NCBI GenBank assembly: GCA_963819075.1
Contig: CAWFUP010000002.1
Span: 434,001 to 498,000, forward strand
Source: CAVQBJ01 sp963819075
Lineage (GTDB): Bacteria > Actinomycetota > Thermoleophilia > Solirubrobacterales > Solirubrobacteraceae
Length of the DNA stretch: 64,000 nucleotides
Reading direction: 5' to 3'
Part shown: piece by piece, positions 9,027 through 19,914 of the stretch
How positions within the stretch are numbered: the first letter of the stretch is position 1
Layout: every line of letters begins with the position of its first letter
Program-made: the position numbers and the translations under genes
The notes under the pieces: model-generated
Database searches by the model: none
The model's input: only the letters and a program-made list of their open reading frames with translations
What the model was told of the DNA's origin: nothing

Positions 9027-11728
9027 GCAGGTCCTCCGTCGTGCGAGTCGGGCGCCGATGTCGTCCTGCGAGACGGCTCGACGGTCCACGTGCGACCGAT
9101 CGGCCACGCCGATGAGCCGGCGATGGTCGTGTTCCTCGAGGGCCTGTCGCTGCGCTCACGCGCGCTGCGCTTCTTCTCGGCGGCCACCGATCTCGGCGGC
9201 CAGGCACGGCGGGCGGTCAACGTCGACGGCGCCGACGCGTACGGCCTGATCGCCACCGCCGGCAGCGCCGGCGAGATCGTCGGCCACGCCGGCTACGTCC
9301 GCGAGGACGACACGGCCGCGGAGGTGGCGTTCGCGATCGCCGAGGCCTACCAGGGCCACGGGCTGGCGACGACGCTGCTCGCCCACCTCGCCGCGCACGC
9401 CCGCGCGCACGACATCGAGTCCTTCACGGCCGAGGTGCTGCCCGAGAACCACCGGATGATCGACGTCTTCCGCGAGAGCGGGTTCCCCGTCGAGGTGAGC
9501 TCCGGCCTGGACATCGTCTCGGTGCGGCTGCCGACCGAGCTCGGCGACGAGGGGTGGGAGCGCTTCCACGACCGCGAGCGGAGCGCCAGCGTCGCGGCCG
9601 TGCAGCGCGTGCTCGCCCCGCGGTCGGTGGCCGTGATCGGCGCCTCGCGCCGACGCGGCACGGTCGGCGGCGAGATCTTGCACAACCTCGTCGCGGGCGG
9701 CTTCGAGGGCATCGTCTACCCGGTCAACCCCTCGGCGCAACGAGGTGCAGTCGATGCCGGCCTATCCGTCGGTCTCCGAGCTGCCCGGGCCGGTCGACCT
9801 CGCGGTCATCGCCGTGCCGGCGGCGGCGGTGATCGACGTCGCGCGCGACTGCGGCGTCGCCGGCGTGCGCGGGCTCGTCGTGATCTCGGCCGGCTTCGCC
9901 GAGATCGGGCGCGACGGCGCCGACCGCCAGCGCGAGCTCGTCGAGGTCTGCCGCGCGCACGGCATGCGCCTCGTCGGGCCCAACTGCCTCGGCGTGCTCA
10001 ACACCGCGGCCGGCGTGCGTCTGAACGCGACCTTCATGCCGCGCGCCCCGGTCGCCGGCCGCGTCGGGTTCCTGTCCCAGAGCGGCGGCCTGGGGATCGC
10101 GATCGTCGACGCCGCCAACCGCCTGCACCTCGGGCTGTCGGCGTTCGTGTCGGTCGGCAACAAGGCCGACCTGTCGGGCAACGACTTCCTGCAGTACTGG
10201 GAGCAGGACCCGGACACCGACGTCATCCTCATGTACCTCGAGTCCTTCGGCAACGCCCGCAAGTTCGCCCGGATCGCCCGCCGCGTCGGGCGCACGAAGC
10301 CGATCGCCGCCGTGAAGAGCGGTCGCTCGGCGGCCGGCGCCCGCGCGACCTCCTCGCATACGGGTGCGCTGCTGGCGGCCTCGGACGTCAGCGTCGACGC
10401 GCTGTTCCGGCAGGTCGGTGTCATCCGCACCGACACGCTCGGCGAGCTGTTCGACGTGGCCGCCCTGCTCTCGTCCCAGCCGGCGCCGCGCTCGAACCGC
10501 GTCGCGATCATCACGAACGCGGGCGGCCCCGGGATCCTGTGCGCCGACGCCTGCGAGACGAGCGGCCTACGGGTGGCCGAGCTGCCGGCGCGCCTGCGCG
10601 CGCGGCTGCGCCGCTTCCTGCCCGCCGAGGCGTCGCTCGGCGACCCCGTCGACATGATCGCGACGGCGAGCGCCGAGGACTACCGCCGTGCGATCGAGTC
10701 CGTCGGCCGCTCCGGCGTGGTCGATGCGATCATCGCGATCTTCATCCCGCCGCTCGTCACCGAGGCGGCCGACGTCGCCGACGGCGATCGCCCGGGCGGC
10801 GACGCGCATTCCCGCCGAGGTGACCCTGCTGAGCGTCTTCATGGCCGAGGACGGCCCCCCGATCGAGCTGCGGCGCGCCGGGCGGGAGATCCCGGTGTAC
10901 GCCTTCCCCGAGGACGCGGCGCGCGCGCTCGGGCACGCCGCGCGCTACGGCGCGTGGCGCGAGACGCCGCCGGGAGCCGTCCCGCAGCTCACGGATATCC
11001 GTCCCGACGAGGCCGCCGCGATCATCGCGCACGCGCTCGGCGAGCGGTCGGAGTGGCTCACGGCCGTCGACGTGGCTCGGCTGCTCGACTGCTACGGCCT
11101 GCCCGCACCGCCCGCGCGCGTGGTCGAGGGCCCGGTTGCCGCGGAGCGGGCGGCCGGCGAGCTCGGCGGCCGCGTCGCGCTGAAGGCGATCGCCGCCGGC
11201 CTCGTGCACAAGACCGAGGCCGGCGCCGTGCGCGTCGGGCTGCGCCACGGAGAGGTGCGGCGCGCGGCGGCCCGGATGGCCTCCGAGGTGGCGAGGGCCG
11301 GCTATCCGACCGAGCGCTTCATGGTCCAGGCGATGGCGCCTCAGGGCATCGAGCTGCTCATCGGAGTGGTCCAGGACCGCGCGTTCGGGCCGCTCATCGC
11401 GTGCGGCGCCGGCGGCACCTCGGCCGAGCTGCTCGGCGACGTCGCCGTCCGCCTGACGCCACTGACCGACCTCGACGCCGCCGAGATGCTGCGCTCGCTG
11501 AAGGTGTTCCCGCTGCTCGAGGGCTACCGCGGCGCGCCGCGCTGCGACGTGCGCGGGCTCGAGGAGATCCTGCTGCGCGTCAGCGCGCTCGTGGAGGCCC
11601 ACCCCGAGATCGCCGAGATGGACCTCAATCCGGTCGTGGCCACGCCGGACGGCGCGCTCGTCGTCGACGCGCGGATCCGCGTCGCGCCCGAGATCCCCGC
11701 TCCGGCGCTGCCCTCGCTGGTCAGCTGA
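9023..11728 (+). pseudogene. GNAT-fused ADP-forming acyl-CoA synthetase, three frameshifts
   Basis: The reconstructed product is about 900 residues. An N-terminal GNAT domain (RPIGHADEPAM, AEAYQGHGLATTLLAHLA) is followed by a CoA-binding domain (VAVIGASRRRGTVGGEI). Then comes the ligase domain with ARATSSHTGALLAASD (family phospho-His) and a C-terminal ATP-grasp domain (ALKAIAAGLVHKTEAGAV, then EMDLNPVV). ADP-forming acetate/acyl-CoA ligases interconvert acyl-CoA + ADP + Pi with acid + ATP; GNAT-fused relatives may instead acetylate proteins. Slips lie near 9051, 9741 and 10783, each one extra base. GTG 9023 overlaps the previous stop, and phosphoketolase follows directly at 11729. Confidence 0.82.
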
Positions 11729-14146
11729 ATGCCCGTGAGCGCATCATCCGAGCCCGGTCCGGCGGCGATCGCAGATGGCCCGCTGTCGGCCGCTGAGCTC
11801 GAGCTGATCGACGCCTGGTGGCGCGCGGCCAACTACCTCTCGGTCGGGCAGATCTACCTGCTGGACAACCCGCTCCTGCGCGAGCCGCTGCGCGCCGAGC
11901 ACGTCAAGCCGCGGCTGCTCGGCCACTGGGGCACGACGCCGGGCCTGAACTTCGTCTACGCCCACCTCAACCGGGTGATCCGGGCCCGCGACCTGAACGC
12001 GATCTACGTGACCGGACCCGGCCACGGCGGTCCGGGCCTCGTCGCGAACACCTATCTCGAGGGAACCTACAGCGAGATCTATCCCCACATCGGGCGAGAC
12101 GAGGAGGGGCTGCGACGGCTGTTCCGCCAGTTCTCGTTTCCGGGCGGCATCCCGAGCCACGTGGCCCCGGAGACGCCCGGCTCGATCCACGAGGGTGGCG
12201 AGCTCGGCTACTCGCTCGCTGCACGCCTACGGGGCCGCGTTCGACAATCCGGACCTGCTCGTCGTCTGCGTCGTCGGCGACGGCGAGGCCGAGACCGGCC
12301 CGCTGGCCGCCAGCTGGCACTCGAACAAGTTCCTCAACCCGGCCGGCGACGGCGCCGTGCTGCCGATCCTGCACCTCAACGGCTACAAGATCGCCAACCC
12401 GACGGTGCTCGCGCGCATCCCGCCCGACGAGCTGCGCGTCGCTGCTCGAGGGCTACGGGTACGCGCCGCGCTTCGTCGAGGGCGACGATCCCGCGGCGAT
12501 GCACCAGCTGATGGCGGCCACGCTCGATGAGGTGGTGGGCGAGATCGCCGAGATCCAGCGCCGGGCTCGCGAGGACGGGGTGACGACGCGCCCGCGCTGG
12601 CCGATGATCGTGCTGCGCACGCCGAAGGGCTGGACGGGCCCGAAGGTCGTCGACGGCCTTCCGAGCGAGGGGTCGTTCCGTTCCCATCAGGTCCCGATCG
12701 CCGACATCCGCACCAAGCCGGAGCACCTCGCCCAGCTCGAGACGTGGATGCGCTCCTACCGGCCCGAGGAGCTCTTCGACGACCGGTGGCGCGCTGCGCA
12801 GCGAGATCGCGGCGCTCGCCCCCGAGGGCGAACGGCGCATGGGCGCCAACCCGCACGCCAACGGCGGCCTGTTGCTGCGCGAGCTCGAGCTCCCGGACTT
12901 CCGCGACTACGCGGTCGACGTGCCGGCGCCGGGGACGACGACGAGCGAGGCCACGCGCGTGCTCGGCGACTTCCTGCGCGACGTGATGCGCGACAACCGC
13001 GAGCAGCTTTCGCATCTTCGGGCCCGACGAGACCGCCTCGAACCGGCTCGGCGCGGTGTTCGAGGTGACCGACCGGGCCTGGGAGGCCGAGCGCCTCGAC
13101 GGCGACGATCACCTCGCGCCCGAACGGCCGCGTCATGGAGGTCCTGAGCGAGCACCTCTGCCAGGGCTGGCTCGAGGGCTACCTGCTCACCGGGCGCCAC
13201 GGGCTGTTCAACTGCTACGAGGCGTTCATCCACATCGTCGACTCGATGTTCAACCAGCACGCCAAGTGGCTGAAGGTGACGCGCGACATCCCGTGGCGCC
13301 GGCCGATCGCCTCGCTGAACATCCTGCTCTCCTCGCACGTGTGGCGCCAGGATCACAACGGCTTCACCCATCAGGACCCCGGCTTCATCGACATCGTCGT
13401 CAACAAGAAGGCCGAGATCATCCGCGTCTACCTGCCGCCCGACGCCAACACGCTGCTGTCGGTCGCCGACCACTGCCTGCGCTCGCCGCCACTACGTGAA
13501 CGTGATCGTCGCCGGCAAGCAGCCCGCGCTGAACTACCTCGGCATCGACGAGGCGATCGTCCACTGCACGCGCGGCGTCGGCATCTGGGAGTGGGCGAGC
13601 AGCGACGGCGGCGAGGAGCCCGACGTCGTGCTGGCCTGCGCCGGCGACGTGCCGACGCTCGAGACGCTCGCCGCCGCCGCGATCCTGCGCGAGCACCTTC
13701 CCGATCTGCGCGTGCGGGTCGTCAACGTCGTCGACCTGATGCGCCTGCAGCCCGACAGCGAGCATCCGCACGGCCTTCCCGACCGCGAGTTCGACGCGCT
13801 CTTCACGACGACCCGCCCGGTGATCTTCGCCTACCACGGCTACCCGCTGCTCATCCACCGCCTCACCTACCGCCGGCGCAACCACGACAACCTCCACGTC
13901 CGCGGCTACAAGGAGGAGGGCACGACCACCACCCCGTTCGACATGGTCATGCTCAACGACCTCGACCGCTTCCACCTCGTCATGGACGTCATCGACCGCG
14001 TCCCCGGCCTCGGCGAGCGGGCCGCCTACCTGCGCCAGGAGATGGCCGACACGCGGCTGCGCCACCGCGCCTACACGCGCGAGGTCGGCGACGACCCGCC
14101 CGAGATCCGCGACTGGGTGTGGCCGGGCACGACCGCCGGCGCGTAG
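11729..14146 (+). pseudogene. xfp: Phosphoketolase (xylulose/fructose-6-phosphate), about six frameshifts
   Basis: Reconstructed length is about 800 residues, normal for the family. Hallmarks in order: LNFVYAHLNRVI, YVTGPGHGGPGLVANTYLEG, IHEGGELGYSL, VGDGEAETGPLAASWHSNKF (thiamine diphosphate/Mg region), RTPKGWTGPK, SEGSFRSHQVP, GLFNCYEAFIHIVDSM, SSHVWRQDHNGFTHQDPG and YHGYPLLIHRLTYRR. It cleaves xylulose-5-P or fructose-6-P with phosphate to acetyl-phosphate plus an aldose phosphate. Slips lie near 12220, 12440, 12788, 13004, 13123 and 13490, all readable as one extra base. Acetate kinase starts 11 nt after the stop, so acetyl-phosphate can be turned into ATP. Confidence 0.88.
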
Positions 14147-14156
14147 GTCGCGCGCC

Positions 14157-15255
14157 GTGCGCGTGCTGGTGGTCAACGCCGGCTCGAGCTCGCTGAAGCT
14201 GACGCTGCTCGACGGCGAGGACCGCACCGTCGCGGCCCGCGAGATCGAAGCGACGCGCGGGTCCGTCGAGGTCGGCGCGCTGCGCCGCGCGCTCGGCGAT
14301 GGCCTGGCCGACGCGGACGCCGTCGGCCATCGCATCGTCCACGGCGGCGAGCGCTTCGCCGCGGCCGTGCGGATCGACCCGGACGTCGAGGCGGCGCTGC
14401 GCGAGCTCGGCGACCTCGCGCCGCTGCACCAGGCGAAGTCGATCGCCGCGCTCGACGCGGTGAGCGCGGAGCTGCCCGAGCTGCCGGCCGTCGCGTGCTT
14501 CGACACCGCCTTCCACGCTTCGCTGCCCGCGGCGGCCGCGACCTACGCGCTCCCGGCGGCCTGGCGCGAGCGCTGGCGGCTGCGGCGCTACGGCTTCCAC
14601 GGCCTCTCGCATGCCTGGATCGCCCGGCGCGTCCCCGAGCTGCTCGGTCGCCCGGCGGCCGGGCTGCGGCTCGTCAGCTGCCACCTCGGCGCCGGCGCAT
14701 CGCTGTGCGCGATCGCCGACGGCCGCTCGGTCGACACCACGATGGGCTTCACGCCGCTCGAGGGGCTCGTGATGGCGACCCGCTCGGGCAGCGTCGATCC
14801 GGGGCTGCTGCTGTGGCTGCTCGAGCGCGACCGCTGCCGGTCGACGAGCTCGCCGAGGGGCTCGAGCACGAGGCGGGGCTGCAGGGGCTCGCGGGCACCG
14901 CCGACATGCGCGCGGTGCTCGCCGGGGCGGCCGGGGGGATGCCGGGGCCACGCTGGCCCTCGACGTGTACGTGCATCGGCTGCGGGCGGGGATCGCGGCC
15001 ATGGCCGCCGCGCTCGGCGGGCTCGATGCGCTCGCATTCACCGGCGGGGTCGGGGAGCGCTCGGCGGACGTGCGGGCGCGGGCGGTGTCGGGGTTGGGTT
15101 TCCTGGGGATGGCGATCGGACCGCGCAACGATGGCGAGGGGGACGGGGAGGTATCGGCGGGCGGGGCGGCGGCGAGCGTGCTCGTCGTGCGGGCGCGGGA
15201 GGACCTGGAGATCGCGCGCCAGGTGCGTGTGGTTCTCGGATATGGCTACTACTAG
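14157..15255 (+). pseudogene. ackA: Acetate kinase, two frameshifts
   Basis: GTG 14157 starts VRVLVVNAGSSSLKLTLL, the ASKHA nucleotide-binding opening of acetate kinase. Then GHRIVHGGERF, CFDTAFHASLP, RRYGFHGLSHAWIARRVPEL, LVSCHLGAGASLCAI and MGFTPLEGLVMATRSGS follow, all family signatures. After slips near 14837 (one base missing) and 14935 (in a G6 run) the frame resumes with ALDVYVHRLRAGIAA and LAFTGGVGERS. It makes acetate and ATP from acetyl-phosphate. Position right after phosphoketolase and a CoA ligase gives an ATP-yielding acetate node. Total length of about 366 residues is slightly short but complete. Confidence 0.87.
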
Positions 15256-15309
15256 GGGGATGCAATTCCGCGTGCGGATGTTCCCGCGTCTGCGCGGATC
15301 ACCCGCTTG

Positions 15310-16497
15310 GTGAGCGATGATGTCGTGATGCCGGCCCCCTCCAGCTCAACCGCGCTCGGCGCAAGCGCCGCAGACATCCGCGTCCCAGTGGCGCGACCAT
15401 CGCTGCCTCCGTTCGAGCGGTTCGCGGCCGCGATGGAGGAGGTGTGGATGAGCCGACGGCTGTCGAACGACGGGCCGTTCGCACGCGAGCTCGAAGGGGC
15501 ATTCAGAGGCTACTGCGGTGCAGACGGCGTCGTGCTCTGCGCCAGCAGTTGCGATCTTGCCCTTACGCTCGCCATTCGCGCGCTCGATCTGCCTCCCGGG
15601 TCGCGGGCGCTCGTGCCCTCGCTCGGATTCCCCTCGACAGTGCACGCATTGCAATGGAACGGGCTGCGGCCGCACTTCGTCGATGTCGACCGTCGCGACT
15701 GGTGCCTGCACCCCGAGCAGCTCGACGCGGCGCTCGAGGAGATCTCGGATGTGTCGCTCATCGTGGCCACGCATCTGTTCGGTGTGCCCTGCGGCGTCCG
15801 CGGACTGGAGCATGCGGCCTCGCGCCACGATGCCCGCCTCGTGTTCGATGCCGCGCACGCCGCGGCCACGTGGACCGACGGCCAGCACGTCTGCGCGTTC
15901 GGTGACGCAAGCGTCGTGAGCCTGAGCGCGACGAAGATCGTGACGGCCGCCGAGGCCGGGCTCGTCATGTTCGGAGATCCAGGACATGGCGAGCGGTTCC
16001 GGCAGCTGCGAGCGTACGGCCTCGACGACGAGCGCGTCAGCCGCGAGCAGGGCCTGAATGCCAAGCTCTCAGAGCTCCACGCCGCCCTCGGCGGCCTCGC
16101 GCTCGATCAGATCGAGCAGGAGGTGGCGCGCCGCGAGGCGCTCATCGACCTGTACCGGTCGCTTCTGCGCGACGTGCCCGGCGTGACGTTCCAAGCGACC
16201 TCAGCCGGCACCCGTCCCACGCCGACGATGTTCGTCGTGGATGTCGCCGAGCGCCGCTCGGTCGTTCGCACCGCCCTGCGTGAGCGTGGCATCGAGTCGC
16301 GCCCCTACTTCCCTGCCCTGCACCGGATGCCGCGCCTCGCCGGCATCCCGCGTGCCGAGCTTCCGGTCACCGACCACCTCGACGCCAGCCTCCTGGCGCT
16401 CCCCCTCTACTCCGACCTCGACCCCGACACGATCGTGGAGATCAGCGAGATCGTCGCCCAGGCGGCTGGCCCCCGAGCGCTCGACGGAGGCGCTTAG
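15310..16497 (+). CDS. DegT/DnrJ/EryC1-family PLP aminotransferase
   Basis: About 395 residues, fold type I sugar-aminotransferase family. The N-terminus RVPVARPSLPPFERF and SRRLSNDGPFARELE matches the usual P-(x)n-N-GP pattern. CASSCDLALTLAIRAL is the substrate/PLP region and FDAAHAAAT holds the PLP Asp. SLSATKIVTAAEAG carries the Schiff-base Lys, with AEAG where GEGG is commonest. HRMPRL near the C-terminus is typical. The likely product is an amino or keto sugar nucleotide, but no sugar-nucleotide genes are adjacent. GTG 15310 is chosen over TTG 15307 and ATG 15328. It overlaps the convergent cydC stop by 4 nt. Confidence 0.82.
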   Translation: MSDDVVMPAPSSSTALGASAADIRVPVARPSLPPFERFAAAMEEVWMSRRLSNDGPFARELEGAFRGYCGADGVVLCASSCDLALTLAIRALDLPPGSRALVPSLGFPSTVHALQWNGLRPHFVDVDRRDWCLHPEQLDAALEEISDVSLIVATHLFGVPCGVRGLEHAASRHDARLVFDAAHAAATWTDGQHVCAFGDASVVSLSATKIVTAAEAGLVMFGDPGHGERFRQLRAYGLDDERVSREQGLNAKLSELHAALGGLALDQIEQEVARREALIDLYRSLLRDVPGVTFQATSAGTRPTPTMFVVDVAERRSVVRTALRERGIESRPYFPALHRMPRLAGIPRAELPVTDHLDASLLALPLYSDLDPDTIVEISEIVAQAAGPRALDGGA

Positions 16498-18176
16498 GCC
16501 GGCGCCATCCCTCGCATCCGCACGCGCCCGTCACGCAGCTCGAGGACCTCGTCGTAGCGATCGAGGCCGACCTCGCTGTGGGTGATCACGAGCACGCCCC
16601 GCCCTCCGGCGCCGGCGACGATGTCGTCGATGACCTGCTGCGCGGTGGCGTCGTCGAGGTGGGCGGTCGGCTCGTCGAGCACGAGGAAGCGCGCGTCGGC
16701 CAGGAGTGCCCGCGCCAGCGCGATGCGCTGGCGCTGACCGCCGGACACGAGCCCGCCGCTCTCGCCGACGAGCGTGTCGAGCCCGTCGGGGAGCTCGCGC
16801 ACCCAGTCGCCGGCGCCGGCGGCGTCGAGCGCCTCCCACAGCTCGGCCTCGCTCGCCTCGCGCCGCGCGAGCAGGATGTTCTCGCGCAGCGACGTGTTGA
16901 AGAGGTGCGCGTCCTGGGCGCCGAGCACGACCGCGCGGCGGGTGTCGTCCTGCGTCAGCTCGCGCAGGTCGGCGTCGCCGAGGCGCACACGGCCGGCGTC
17001 GGGATCGCGGAAGCGCACGAGCAGTTGCGCGATCGTCGTCTTGCCGGCGCCACTGGGGCCGAGCAGCGCGACGCGACGTCCCGGGCGCAGACACAGATCG
17101 GCGTGCTCGAGCACCCACGGCTCGTCCGGGCCGTAGCGCATCGAGACGTCCTCGAGCACGAGGTCGCCACCGTCGGGGACCGCCCTCGGCGCGAGCGGGT
17201 CGCGCACCGACGGTTCGCGATCGCACAGCTCGTCGAGGCGGCTGGCGGCGTCGGCGCAGGCCCGCAGCCGCCGCGCGGCGAGCTGGAGCGGGGCGATCCC
17301 CTCGAGCGAGGCGAGCACGAGGAAGGCGAGCGCGGCGACGAGCACCCCGGCGAGCGCGCCGCGGTGCGCGCCGGCGACCGCGACCACCAGCACGGCGACG
17401 ACGCTCAGGCCGCCGGCGAGCGAGCCGAGGGCGGTGGTGGCGCCGGCGGCGAGCCCATCGGAGACCGAGATGCGCGCGAGTCGCGCGTCGGCGGCGCGCA
17501 GTCGCCCGATGCGGTCGTGGGCCCGCCCGGCGACGGCCAGCTCGGGCGCGCCCTCGATCGTCTCGACGAGCTCGTCGGTGAGCGCGGCGCGGGCGGGCGC
17601 CTGGCGGCGGCCCGAGCTCGCCGCCAGCAGCGCCGCGGCGAATGGCACGACCGTCGCGGCGAGCAGCAGGCAGACGAACACAACGGGCCCGGCGGCCGGC
17701 AGGATGAGCCAGGCCGTCAGCGTCGCGGCGACGATGACGAGCGCGGCCACGACCGGGGGGGCGAGCGCGCGCAGGTAGAGGTCCTGGAGGGTGTCGACGT
17801 CGCCGACGAAGCGCGACAGCAGATCGCCGCTGCGCGGGCCGCCGAGGTCGCCGGGCACGAGCGGTGCCAGCCGCCGATAGAAGCGGGCGCGCACGCGTCC
17901 GAGCAGCCGCAGCGCCGCGTCGTGCGAGGACAGGCGCTCGCCGTAGCGCAGCACGGCGCGCAGGATCGCGAACGCGCGCACCGCGGTGATGGCGACGGCG
18001 AGCGTGAGGATCTCGGGACGCTGCGCGGCCCGCGAGATGAGGTACCCGGAGGTAATGAGCAGGCCGCCGGCGGCCATCACCGAACCGGCGCCGAGCGCGA
18101 TCGCCAGCGTCAGACGTCGCCGCTCGGTCTGACCGGCGCGGGCGGCCGCAAGGAGGCTGGCCGAGCTGCCGGTCAT
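16494..18176 (-). CDS. cydC: CydC, ABC exporter half needed for cytochrome bd
   Basis: 560 residues: six membrane helices in the first ~310 residues, then a nucleotide-binding domain. Walker A is LLGPSGAGKTTIAQLL, the signature is VSGGQRQRIALARALL and Walker B is FLVLDEPTAHLD. CydDC exports glutathione/cysteine-type thiols or haem-related compounds and is required for cytochrome bd assembly. It overlaps cydD by 4 nt (ATGA) and is the last gene of cydABDC. It has a cysteine-poor membrane domain, which is normal. Full length, no defect. Confidence 0.92.
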   Translation of the reverse strand: MTGSSASLLAAARAGQTERRRLTLAIALGAGSVMAAGGLLITSGYLISRAAQRPEILTLAVAITAVRAFAILRAVLRYGERLSSHDAALRLLGRVRARFYRRLAPLVPGDLGGPRSGDLLSRFVGDVDTLQDLYLRALAPPVVAALVIVAATLTAWLILPAAGPVVFVCLLLAATVVPFAAALLAASSGRRQAPARAALTDELVETIEGAPELAVAGRAHDRIGRLRAADARLARISVSDGLAAGATTALGSLAGGLSVVAVLVVAVAGAHRGALAGVLVAALAFLVLASLEGIAPLQLAARRLRACADAASRLDELCDREPSVRDPLAPRAVPDGGDLVLEDVSMRYGPDEPWVLEHADLCLRPGRRVALLGPSGAGKTTIAQLLVRFRDPDAGRVRLGDADLRELTQDDTRRAVVLGAQDAHLFNTSLRENILLARREASEAELWEALDAAGAGDWVRELPDGLDTLVGESGGLVSGGQRQRIALARALLADARFLVLDEPTAHLDDATAQQVIDDIVAGAGGRGVLVITHSEVGLDRYDEVLELRDGRVRMRGMAPA

Positions 18177-19912
18177 GCGACCGTCTCCAGCCCCGTCGGC
18201 GCGTCGCCCGTCACCGCATGGCCCTCATCGAGCGCGACCACGCGGTCGGCGCGCTCGGTCAGTGCGGCGTCGTGGGTGATGAGCAGGGTCGTCCGGCCCT
18301 CGGCGAGCGCGATGATCGTCGCGCCCACGGCGGCCGCCGTCGCGGAGTCCAGGTGGGCGGTCGGCTCATCGAGCACGACGAACGGGGCGTCGCGCAGGAA
18401 CGCGCGGGCCAGTCCGATCCGCTGCCCCTGGCCGGCGGACAGTCCCCGCCCACCCTCACCGATGCGGGTCTGCAGACCGTCGGGGAGCTGGCGCAGCAGC
18501 TCGTCCAGTCCGGCGGACCGCGCCGCGGCGAGAACGCGGTGGCGTGCGGCGCCCGGCTCGGCGAGCGCGATGTTCTCGGCGATCGTGCCGCTGAACAGCC
18601 GCGTGCGCTGGGGTACCCAGGCCACCTGGGCCCGCCAGGCGTCGAGGTCGACCTCGCGCAGGTCGACGCCGTCACAGCTGACGCGTCCGGCCGCCGGGTC
18701 GGCCAGGCGCAGGGCGAGGGCTGCGACCGTGCTCTTCCCGGCGCCGCTCGGGCCGACGAGCGCGGTCGTTCGGCCCGGCGCGAGCTCGAGATCGAGCGCG
18801 GTGAGCACCGGCTCGGCCCGATCGGGATAGGTGAAGTCGATCGCCTCCAAGCGCAGGCCCCCGGTGGCCGGGTCGGGGGCGGTCGAGCGGGCGCCCGGGA
18901 CGTCCGCCAGCGCCGGCGGCGCGTCGAGCACCGCGAAGATCCGTTCCGCGGCGGCGAGCCCATCGGCGCTGGCGTGGAACTGCTGGCCGACCCCTCGCAG
19001 CGGGCCATACAGTTCGGGGCACAGGATCAGCACGGTGAGGCCGGCCTGCAGGCCGAGATGCCCGCCGTCGAGCTGCACGCCGATCGTGGCCGCCACGAGC
19101 GCGGTGCCGACCATCGCACACAGCTCGAGCACGAGGGCGGACAGGAAGGCGACGCGCAGCGTCCCCATCGTCTCGGCGCGATACCGCTCCGAGACGCGCT
19201 CGATCGTCTCGGCCTGAGCCGTCTCGCGGCGGTGCGCACGCAGCGTTACGAGCCCGCGTACGACGTCGAGGAAGTGGCCGCTCAGCAGCGACAGCGCGCG
19301 CCAGCGCGCGCGGGCACGAGCCTTCGCTCCGGTGCCCACGAGGATCATGAAGACGATCAGGATCGGGATCGTGACGGCCAGCACGACGGCCGCGGCGAGG
19401 TCGAGCGGGACGATCCAGACGAGGATCGCCACCGGAACGACGGTGGCCAGCACAAGCTGGGGCAGGTAGCCGGCGAAGTAGGCCTCGAGCGCGTCGACGC
19501 CCTGCACGGCGGCGGCCGCGAGCTCGCCGGTGCGGTCCTCGGCGCGACGCACCGGTGATCGCACGAGCAGCTGGGTGGCCAGACGACCGCGCAGCTCGGA
19601 CATGACGCGCGTCGCGCCGATGCGCCCCGACGTCTCGAAGGCGCCGCTCAGCAGCGCGCGCAGCACGACCACGACGACGAGGGCGACGATCGGCCCCTGC
19701 AGGCGCGCGAGCGCGGTGTGGTGCTCGGCTGAGCTGGCGATCACGTGCGCGAGGAGCGCCGCCTGCGCGACGACGACGACCGCCATCGCCACGCCGAGCA
19801 CGGAGGCGAGCCGCAGCTGCGTGCGCGCGGCGCCGCTCTCGCGCATGACGCGGCGGTCGATGCGCGCGGCGCGGTTGGCGCCCCCGCCGCGCTGCGAGCG
19901 CGAGGCGCGCAC
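18173..19912 (-). CDS. cydD: CydD, ABC exporter half needed for cytochrome bd
   Basis: 579 residues with an exporter-type membrane domain (helices near LASVLGVAMAVVVVAQAALL and AIVVPVAILVWIVP-like segments) and a nucleotide-binding domain. Walker A is LVGPSGAGKSTVAALAL, the signature is GLSAGQGQRIGLARAFL (Q-G-Q rather than G-Q-Q) and Walker B is FVVLDEPTAHLD. GTG 19912 lies 2 nt after the cydB stop, so it is translated from the cydAB message. It forms a heterodimer with CydC, which overlaps its stop. Confidence 0.92.
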   Translation of the reverse strand: MRASRSQRGGGANRAARIDRRVMRESGAARTQLRLASVLGVAMAVVVVAQAALLAHVIASSAEHHTALARLQGPIVALVVVVVLRALLSGAFETSGRIGATRVMSELRGRLATQLLVRSPVRRAEDRTGELAAAAVQGVDALEAYFAGYLPQLVLATVVPVAILVWIVPLDLAAAVVLAVTIPILIVFMILVGTGAKARARARWRALSLLSGHFLDVVRGLVTLRAHRRETAQAETIERVSERYRAETMGTLRVAFLSALVLELCAMVGTALVAATIGVQLDGGHLGLQAGLTVLILCPELYGPLRGVGQQFHASADGLAAAERIFAVLDAPPALADVPGARSTAPDPATGGLRLEAIDFTYPDRAEPVLTALDLELAPGRTTALVGPSGAGKSTVAALALRLADPAAGRVSCDGVDLREVDLDAWRAQVAWVPQRTRLFSGTIAENIALAEPGAARHRVLAAARSAGLDELLRQLPDGLQTRIGEGGRGLSAGQGQRIGLARAFLRDAPFVVLDEPTAHLDSATAAAVGATIIALAEGRTTLLITHDAALTERADRVVALDEGHAVTGDAPTGLETVA

Positions 19913-19914
19913 GC

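Noticed and set aside
12215..13010. Link between frame slips and GCWGC sites, as if base modification caused calling errors
   Set aside because: Three or four phosphoketolase slips lie near GCTGC or GCAGC, but several others do not and GCWGC is common here, so the link is not supported.
11729..14146. Programmed frameshifting in the phosphoketolase gene
   Set aside because: About six slips in one gene with no slippery heptamer plus structure; sequence error or decay is far simpler.
16578..18830. 750-codon plus-strand open frame
   Set aside because: Complement of cydC and the end of cydD; composition is typical of antisense shadow and it crosses two real genes.
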